Origin: an uncultured Mucispirillum sp.
GTDB lineage: Bacteria > Chrysiogenota > Deferribacteres > Deferribacterales > Mucispirillaceae
Length of the DNA stretch: 7,213 nt
NCBI GenBank assembly: GCA_945947845.1
Contig: CAMEZN010000086.1
Coordinates: 1 to 7,213, forward strand
Direction of reading: 5' to 3'
The position numbers were made by a program, and so were the translations under genes. Shown one piece after another: positions 1-5,547 of the stretch. The notes below the pieces were generated by a model that did not search any database, was not told the DNA's origin, and saw nothing but the letters and a program-made list of their open reading frames with translations. Within the stretch, counting starts at the first letter, position 1. Every line of letters begins with the position of its first letter.

Positions 1-45
1 TATATGCAATAGTATATTTATATTAGTAGATTTTATAAATATGGA

Positions 46-65
46 TTGTATATCTTTTGTATATC
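46..65 (+). repeat. Direct repeat TTGTATATC x2, 11-bp period
   Basis: Two identical 9-base copies lie at 46-54 and 57-65, separated by TT, so their starts are 11 bp apart, about one helical turn. This is the geometry often seen for paired half-sites bound by a dimeric regulator on one DNA face. They lie 28-47 bp upstream of the first TATAAT hexamer. In DNA this AT-rich a chance repeat is possible, so an operator role is only a suggestion. Confidence 0.3.
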
Positions 66-123
66 AGCAGTATATTTGTGTATTTTTTTAGGTATAATAA
101 CATGCATATTTAATAATGTATAA

Positions 124-160
124 TATATATGTATATATTCTATAATTATTATATATGTAT
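124..160 (+). repeat. Direct repeat TATATATGTAT x2, 26-bp period
   Basis: An 11-base sequence occurs exactly at 124-134 and 150-160, flanking a TATAAT at 141-146. Both copies are simple alternating AT sequence with one G, so chance or low-complexity origin is quite likely. It is recorded because it falls within the presumed promoter. Confidence 0.2.
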
Positions 161-226
161 TGTTTTATATATATAGCACATCAAAAGCATGTGTAGAAAA
201 TTTTGTTATCTTATATGATACAGTAT

Positions 227-239
227 AAGGAGGGGAGGG
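227..239 (+). promoter_or_regulatory. Strong purine-rich ribosome binding site that fixes the start of the first gene
   Basis: AAGGAGG at 227-233 is a full match to the anti-16S consensus and sits 8 bases before the ATG at 242. It is followed directly by a second G-rich block (GGAGGG), making an unbroken purine tract to 240. This decides the start: longer in-frame readings from TTG 203 or ATG 215 would put the ribosome binding site inside the coding sequence and would place charged residues ahead of the signal peptide. Confidence 0.85.
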
Positions 240-241
240 AT

Positions 242-2860
242 ATGTTCTATAACCGTCTCATTTTTTTGTTTTTACTTGTTTTTTCCGCAGCATTACTTGG
301 TTGCTCGCAGGAAGAGGAAGCTGCTAATTCTAGAATGGAAGCTTATGTATTAACAGCTACACAGGATCAGCGCAACTTAATGAAATATCAATTTAAAGTT
401 ACACATTATGGAAAAGAGTTAACATCTAAAGATGCGTCTTTTCTGTGGAACTTTGGTGATGCAGCTGGCACAAGCACAGAAGCAGCCCCAGTCTATGAAT
501 ATGTAGAAGAAGGGGAAAGAAAAGTTACAGTGTCAATTAATATGAATACAAATTCTGAAGGTGTTTCAGAAAGAGTATCACAAGATACTGTAATTCTTGT
601 TGGTGAGCCATCAACTGTTTATAATTCAATTATAACAGCTCGTCCCGGCACAGGTATAGACCTTTTAAACTATACTCTCACATCATCTTCAATCGCAAGT
701 GAGCAAGCAGGTGAAGGCGGTCTTCATTATAAATGGACAATTACTGGTCCAGATGGTAAAAATGGTGCTCAAATTACTACAACATACCCACCAGAAGGTG
801 AAGTTTTAACTGGTAACTCTGTTAAACATAGGTTTGCAAGATTTGGTTTTCCATACGATGTCAATGTATATATAAAACCAGCTGAACAGGCTGCATTTGA
901 TATGACTAAACCAGCAAGCACAATGTATCTTACAACAGCACTTCCACCAATCCAAATACAATGTGTAAGCACTGCTAAAACAGCCCAAGGCTATGGAGTA
1001 AAATGTTCACCAGTATTTGATTATGATATGAAATATGGTATGAATTATGAATGGACATTTTACAGCATAAACGGAAGTTCTGTTACAAAAGATGGTGATG
1101 CTGTAACATCTGGTAATGCTCCTGATGTAACATTTTATTATGAAAATGCAGGTGCTAAAATGATTACAGTAAAAGGCACACATCCTACTGATATGATAGG
1201 CACTGTTGAAGCAACAGCAAATATCACATTATCATCAGCTGGTGTTTTAAACCCAGTAACATGTTTCAGGCCAGTAGATAACCTTGGTAACTATACAGAT
1301 GATACAAAACTCCAATGGAGATGTGAAGCACAAGGCTATTATAACAGAAGAGAAAATTTAAATAAACCACTACCATTAACAAGCTACACATGGGCTATAA
1401 AAGAAAATGGAGCTTCAATACCGGGTGCTGAGTTTTCTTGGGGTTCAACAGGTGATGTAGCAGGTGGTGATGATAAAATATATCCATCTAATTCTAATGT
1501 TAGAACAAGGGTAGATTGTGATGATTCTAAAAATATATGCACAGCTGCATTAATCTTTACAGCAGATAAATATGGTGCAAATTATTTAGTATCACTTGAA
1601 GGAACACAGCAGGACCAAGATAATACTGGTATTACCCATAATTTAGCTGTTGATAATGTAACTATAAATGTAGATATGCCAAAATTAACTGGCATTACAA
1701 GAGAAACATCTGCAACAAACCCAATGCAAAGTATCTTCACACCAACTTATGATACAGTAATTCCTGATAATAAAACATTAAATTATTACTGGACAATTTA
1801 TGGAAATCCAATTGGCACATCAGGTTCTACTGGTGCATGGTATGAAAAAGATAGTGCAGGAAAAGTATATAGTGGTGATAACTCTACAACATCTAGAACA
1901 TTAACTCATACATTTTCTCAATCTGGTAATTATGTTATGTTGTTAAAAATTACATCAGATAAATTTAGTGATGGCACTGCAAATACAGGAAAAGAAGTAG
2001 AAATGCCATCAGCATCAGACAATGGTGCTGAAAAAATGCTTAATTTTGAGCTTAATCAGCAGATTGCAGGTTCATATTTTAATGCTTCTGTAAATGCTCT
2101 TACTGGTCAAATCCGTTTCTTTACAGATTATGAAGCTCGTGTTGATGGTAAACCAGTAGATACTACTTATGTATTTACTATTACTGGTCCTACATATACT
2201 AACCCAAGACCTGAAATTACAAATAAAGTAGTGTTGCATAATAAAAAAGAGTTTGAAACAATAGTTCCAAAACCAGATAATATTGTTGGAACAGTTTCAA
2301 ATAATGTTCGTTTAATTTTTAATGCTACCTATACTGTTACATTAGATGTATATAATAGTGCAATCTATAATAATGGTAATCCAACTGGTGGTATTGATGG
2401 AGCAACACAAAAACATTTAACTTTAACAAATGGAACTGGCAGTTCACAGGTTTCAACTCCAACTATTATTTATGATGTGTTTGATGATGATGCATTTGAC
2501 AAAGACTGGAATACACAGTTGTATGCAATACTTGATTCAAAATTAAGTGGAACATCTACTCGATATGGTATTGACAGGTCATTATTTAATTGTAATTGGC
2601 AAATAGTTCAGGGAACAAATGATTACACTCAATATTTAACTATTGGATTTAATGAACCAATTAATCCAGCAGATAGAGTTCAAAGCTTAGAATCCACATG
2701 TGATAATAGAATATTAGTAAATGCAAAAGGGGTTCCTCAAGGTGTAAGTAATAGACAAATTGGAGTGCAAAAAGCAAAAGTAATTATAAGTGGACCTGTT
2801 TATAATGGTTCAAATGGAAAGAGAAAAGAAACAAAAGAGGTTAATCTAAATTATAACTGA
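242..2860 (+). CDS. Large multi-module PKD/Ig-like lipoprotein (872 aa), first paralogue
   Basis: This is a predicted lipidated surface or periplasmic protein; no enzymatic function is recognised. Residues 1-21 form a lipoprotein signal peptide: Asn-Arg, a Phe/Leu-rich core, then lipobox L18-L19-G20-C21, followed by Ser-Gln-Glu-Glu-Glu. The rest reads as about seven beta-sandwich modules. Module 1 (about 32-121) is a clear PKD domain with W69-N-F-G-D73 and a later Y-x-Y...G turn. Modules 2 (129-211, W165), 3 (237-314, W271), 4 (337-457, W384) and 5 (481-572, W517) each keep the central Trp. Module 6 (601-727) carries VDGK at 634-637, and a C-terminal module covers 742-872. The eight non-lipid cysteines (C241, C255, C341, C361, C426, C433, C784, C820) fall in modules 3, 4 and 7, as expected for disulfides in an exported protein. 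No transmembrane segment follows the signal. The next gene, a paralogue, starts 23 bases after the TGA. Adhesion or a structural surface role is inferred; PKD domains are common protein- or carbohydrate-interaction spacers. Confidence 0.9.
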   Translation: MFYNRLIFLFLLVFSAALLGCSQEEEAANSRMEAYVLTATQDQRNLMKYQFKVTHYGKELTSKDASFLWNFGDAAGTSTEAAPVYEYVEEGERKVTVSINMNTNSEGVSERVSQDTVILVGEPSTVYNSIITARPGTGIDLLNYTLTSSSIASEQAGEGGLHYKWTITGPDGKNGAQITTTYPPEGEVLTGNSVKHRFARFGFPYDVNVYIKPAEQAAFDMTKPASTMYLTTALPPIQIQCVSTAKTAQGYGVKCSPVFDYDMKYGMNYEWTFYSINGSSVTKDGDAVTSGNAPDVTFYYENAGAKMITVKGTHPTDMIGTVEATANITLSSAGVLNPVTCFRPVDNLGNYTDDTKLQWRCEAQGYYNRRENLNKPLPLTSYTWAIKENGASIPGAEFSWGSTGDVAGGDDKIYPSNSNVRTRVDCDDSKNICTAALIFTADKYGANYLVSLEGTQQDQDNTGITHNLAVDNVTINVDMPKLTGITRETSATNPMQSIFTPTYDTVIPDNKTLNYYWTIYGNPIGTSGSTGAWYEKDSAGKVYSGDNSTTSRTLTHTFSQSGNYVMLLKITSDKFSDGTANTGKEVEMPSASDNGAEKMLNFELNQQIAGSYFNASVNALTGQIRFFTDYEARVDGKPVDTTYVFTITGPTYTNPRPEITNKVVLHNKKEFETIVPKPDNIVGTVSNNVRLIFNATYTVTLDVYNSAIYNNGNPTGGIDGATQKHLTLTNGTGSSQVSTPTIIYDVFDDDAFDKDWNTQLYAILDSKLSGTSTRYGIDRSLFNCNWQIVQGTNDYTQYLTIGFNEPINPADRVQSLESTCDNRILVNAKGVPQGVSNRQIGVQKAKVIISGPVYNGSNGKRKETKEVNLNYN

Positions 2861-2872
2861 AAATGATAAAAT

Positions 2873-2876
2873 GGAG
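2873..2876 (+). promoter_or_regulatory. Ribosome binding site of the second gene
   Basis: GGAG lies 7 bases before the ATG at 2884, within the 23-base gap after the first gene. It supports that ATG as the start, and with the short gap it supports co-transcription with the first gene. Confidence 0.7.
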
Positions 2877-2883
2877 CATATAA

Positions 2884-5346
2884 ATGAAAAAAATTAATAT
2901 AATATTATTAATACTTTCACTTGCAGCCATAATGTATGGCTGTAGTGAAGAAAAAGCTGAAACTCCAATTGACCCAAATGTGGTAAACCGTGGGGAAGCA
3001 GAATATAATATTACTGCTGAGCTTACTGATAATGATACTAATAACCAAAATTTCCAATTTGGTGTAAATTTTGGCGGCCAAATGCTTGAAAATGATGAAG
3101 ACTACTATGTTAAATGGGATTTTGGCGATACTACAACTGGTGAGGGTTTAAAACCTTTTCACAGCTTTGCAGAAAAAGGTGTATTTAGTGTTACTGCATA
3201 TATAACTGATAATACAACAGATTCTTTTAGAACAGCTTCTATAGATATTGTTTCAGGTGTAGACCCAGATATATATGATACTAATATTCTTGCATACCGT
3301 GCAGAAGATAGACGTGAATTTAAATTAGTAGCAAGTGGTGTTTCTGCTAGTGGTGAAAGTTTAAAATATTCATGGAATTTTAATGATGGCACACCTATCA
3401 CTTTGGCAAAAAAACAAAATAGTGTTGACCATATCTTTGCAAAATATGGTGAAACATATAATGTTATAGTTACAGTAGATAACGGCAAAGGTGGTGCAGG
3501 TTCAAAAGTAGAAGCTTCAATTCCAATAGTAACAGAACTTCCAGATTTAGCATACTTATGTGGTTCTGGTGGTCCAGCTTTTAATAATTTAAATGAACTT
3601 ATTGGCCAGTATCTTAATTGTGAACCAAAATTAACAGGTGGAAATATACCAGATGTAGTTTACAGCTGGGAATATTACAGCGAAATTAAACAGGGAGAAT
3701 ATAATAAAGATAATGCCAGTATGCTGGTAACACAAAATGGTATAGAAGAAGTATACAATCCAGATAATGCATCAAAATACAAATATTTTGCACTTGAAGG
3801 TGTGGGCACATCAAATGTAAATAACCCAACAACTTTTACATATAAAGATGGTGGCAGAAAATTCATAAAAGTAGAAGGCTCATCACAAAACTTCTTAAAA
3901 ACAAATATAAAATATGCAAATGAACTTTTATTACCTTCAAATGCTTTCCTAGACCTTATCACTTGTTCATTAGATGATTCAACTGATAAAACTGGTTTAA
4001 CATATAAATGTTTTGCAAATGGTTATGCACTTCCAAAAGATGCAAGTGGTAACTCCTATGTAGCACCATTATCTGCATATATGTGGAGTGTTTTAGATAA
4101 AGATGGTAATACATTAGTTGCAAATGTAGAAAATCCAGTTACAACATGTATAAAAAAATCTGATAGTTCTTCTGTTACTATGCAGGGAAATGAAACAGCA
4201 GAGCAAATTCAGCAAGGTGCTTACAAATACTGCACATCTACTGTAACATATACAGCAGCAAAATATGATGTTTCACCAGCTTATTCTACAATGGTATTAA
4301 ACACTGATTATTATGAAGTAATCGACGGACAGGAAACAGAACATTTAAAATTAAATCAAACAAGAGATTTCCGTGTAGAAGCCCCAAATATTGGAGAAGT
4401 AAAAAGTGTTCAAGATACAAGTAATCCATTAAGATTTGACTTTACAGTTACACTAGATAAACAATTAGATAATTTACAGGATATTCAGTATCATTGGAGT
4501 TTTGGTGATGGTAATGCAACCACTACTACTACAAGTAGTGTATCCCATACTTATCAAAATGCTGATGGTCAGTATAATGTAACAGTTTATGCTTCATCTG
4601 CTCTTTTTGAAAGAACTGGTGAAGGCACAACAAGAATCCAAATGAATCCATCATTTTCAGGAACTGGTTTAACAATTAAACAAAGTGATATAAATAGAAA
4701 TATATTTACATTTTCAAGTAATTATGTAGCTATGGTTGATGGTAAAAAAGTAAAAACTAACTATCAGTTAACTATCACTGGCGATGGGTATGAAAGAGTT
4801 TTTCAAATTCCAGCTGCTAATATAAATGCAGATGGTTTTACAATATATTCTGTTGAACCAACAGTTGAAAATATAAAACAGGGTAGTAATGTATTAGCTG
4901 TTCCTTATAATATACCATTAAATGTGGAGTTAAAAGCAACAAGTGATAAAAGCAGTTCTGTTATATATGCTACAAGTGTTGTTCCTATAAGTGCTTTATC
5001 AACTATGACTTGGCATCAGAATGGATATTTCTATCTTAAAGCATTAAAAAACAGTTCTCAAACTGTAAGTAATGTTAGAGAATTTACTTGTAAATATGAA
5101 TTAGAGTATCCCGGTATAAATAATACAACAGTTAATGCAGAATATAGAGATAAATGGACACTCTATATACAAGGTCAAGAAACAAATGATTATGTTAATA
5201 CATTATCTGTTCCATGTGATACACCAGTTTATATTAAAGTAATTAATAATGGACCAACAATTGGATATAGACAGGTTAAAATTACAATAGATGATGGACC
5301 ATATATATATACTACTAAATATTCTACATTACGTTCACGAACTTAA
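2884..5346 (+). CDS. Large multi-module PKD/Ig-like lipoprotein (820 aa), second paralogue
   Basis: This is a predicted lipoprotein with the same architecture as the upstream product; its molecular function is unknown. The signal peptide is Lys-Lys, a hydrophobic core and lipobox M17-Y18-G19-C20, then Ser-Glu-Glu-Lys. Module 1 (about 41-125) is PKD with W78-D-F-G-D82. Module 2 (133-217) has W164-N-F-N-D-G. Module 3 is about 220-332 (W262; C226, C246). Module 4 is about 355-475 (C361, C376, W401, C422, C450). Module 5 (502-585) is the most canonical PKD, W538-S-F-G-D-G with a later H-T-Y. Module 6 (595-695) has VDGK at 618-621, and a C-terminal module (703-820) has C736 and C778. Non-lipid cysteines number eight, distributed over modules as in the upstream protein. 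Short matches recur at equivalent places, such as H-x-F-A-[KR]-[FY]-G before C226 and the TITG after VDGK. It ends with tandem in-frame stops TAA TAG. I read it as an old tandem duplication, co-transcribed with the gene before it. Surface display is inferred. Confidence 0.92.
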   Translation: MKKINIILLILSLAAIMYGCSEEKAETPIDPNVVNRGEAEYNITAELTDNDTNNQNFQFGVNFGGQMLENDEDYYVKWDFGDTTTGEGLKPFHSFAEKGVFSVTAYITDNTTDSFRTASIDIVSGVDPDIYDTNILAYRAEDRREFKLVASGVSASGESLKYSWNFNDGTPITLAKKQNSVDHIFAKYGETYNVIVTVDNGKGGAGSKVEASIPIVTELPDLAYLCGSGGPAFNNLNELIGQYLNCEPKLTGGNIPDVVYSWEYYSEIKQGEYNKDNASMLVTQNGIEEVYNPDNASKYKYFALEGVGTSNVNNPTTFTYKDGGRKFIKVEGSSQNFLKTNIKYANELLLPSNAFLDLITCSLDDSTDKTGLTYKCFANGYALPKDASGNSYVAPLSAYMWSVLDKDGNTLVANVENPVTTCIKKSDSSSVTMQGNETAEQIQQGAYKYCTSTVTYTAAKYDVSPAYSTMVLNTDYYEVIDGQETEHLKLNQTRDFRVEAPNIGEVKSVQDTSNPLRFDFTVTLDKQLDNLQDIQYHWSFGDGNATTTTTSSVSHTYQNADGQYNVTVYASSALFERTGEGTTRIQMNPSFSGTGLTIKQSDINRNIFTFSSNYVAMVDGKKVKTNYQLTITGDGYERVFQIPAANINADGFTIYSVEPTVENIKQGSNVLAVPYNIPLNVELKATSDKSSSVIYATSVVPISALSTMTWHQNGYFYLKALKNSSQTVSNVREFTCKYELEYPGINNTTVNAEYRDKWTLYIQGQETNDYVNTLSVPCDTPVYIKVINNGPTIGYRQVKITIDDGPYIYTTKYSTLRSRT

Positions 5347-5399
5347 TAGTGTTAAATATGTTAACCCCTAGTAATTATATTTATAGAGAGTAGATAAAA

Positions 5400-5427
5400 A
5401 TATCCTGCACTGCAAGGTGCAGGATAT
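5400..5427. terminator. Perfect 11-bp hairpin after the second lipoprotein gene
   Basis: ATATCCTGCAC (5400-5410) pairs perfectly with GTGCAGGATAT (5417-5427) around a six-base loop, TGCAAG. It lies 53 bases after the stop codon, as expected for the end of the two-gene transcript. No T run follows it on the + strand. Instead an A5 run (including 5400) precedes it, so the T-tract is present when the region is read on the minus strand. It may end or protect the + transcript, or stop antisense transcription. The hairpin is certain as sequence; its activity and direction are not. Confidence 0.6.
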
Positions 5428-5547
5428 ACAAGTTATGTAGTTTAAGTATATTATGTAAAAATAATATATTTATAATAAAATTTATTTTTGTTTTATGATT
5501 AAAAAAACTTAAATTGTATATTAAAAAATATGCAAGAAAGAGGGTTT
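5428..5547 (+). promoter_or_regulatory. AT-rich gap with a possible promoter for the third gene
   Basis: After the hairpin the gap is almost pure AT. An exact TATAAT lies at 5471-5476 and a TATATT at 5517-5522, either of which could be a -10 element. I see no convincing -35 at the right distance for either. The third gene's ribosome binding site, AGAGG at 5539-5543, is only 4 bases from the ATG, which is short. The 201-base gap and hairpin suggest the third gene has its own transcription start, but the exact site cannot be told. Confidence 0.3.

Larger units (their letters stand above)
1..241 (+). promoter_or_regulatory. AT-rich 5' leader with candidate promoters of the first lipoprotein gene
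   Basis: This stretch has no credible gene on either strand. It is almost entirely A and T and carries three exact TATAAT hexamers (93-98, 119-124, 141-146) that could be -10 elements. None has a good TTGACA-like -35 at 16-18 bp, so no single promoter can be chosen. Two TTGTATATC copies (46-54 and 57-65) and a T7 run (83-89) lie upstream of them. A weak stem, CACAT 177-181 with ATGTG 189-193, sits in the probable untranslated leader. Calling the region a promoter is an inference from its position before the first gene and from its composition. Confidence 0.4.

Noticed and set aside
203..241. Extended start of the first gene at TTG 203 or ATG 215
   Set aside because: It would place the perfect AAGGAGG inside the coding region and put a charged 9- to 13-residue extension before the signal peptide; ATG 242 has ideal spacing.
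769..988. Minus-strand open frames of about 60-67 codons within the first gene
   Set aside because: They overlap a clear + strand gene, lack a ribosome binding site and show no protein-like features; they are shadows of it.
2863..2883. Six-codon reading frame starting ATG 2863 in the gap between the first two genes
   Set aside because: It is too short and has no ribosome binding site of its own; an ordinary spacer explains it.
3159..3962. Minus-strand open frames of 109 and 95 codons within the second gene
   Set aside because: They lie wholly opposite PKD-coding sequence, have no plausible start signal or recognisable motif, and their composition mirrors the + strand codons.
242..5346. N-glycosylation sequons of the D/E-x-N-x-S/T type, such as D-G-N-A-T and E-Y-N-I-T in the second protein
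   Set aside because: The proteins are so rich in Asn, Thr and Ser that a few matches are expected by chance, and nothing indicates a glycosylation system.
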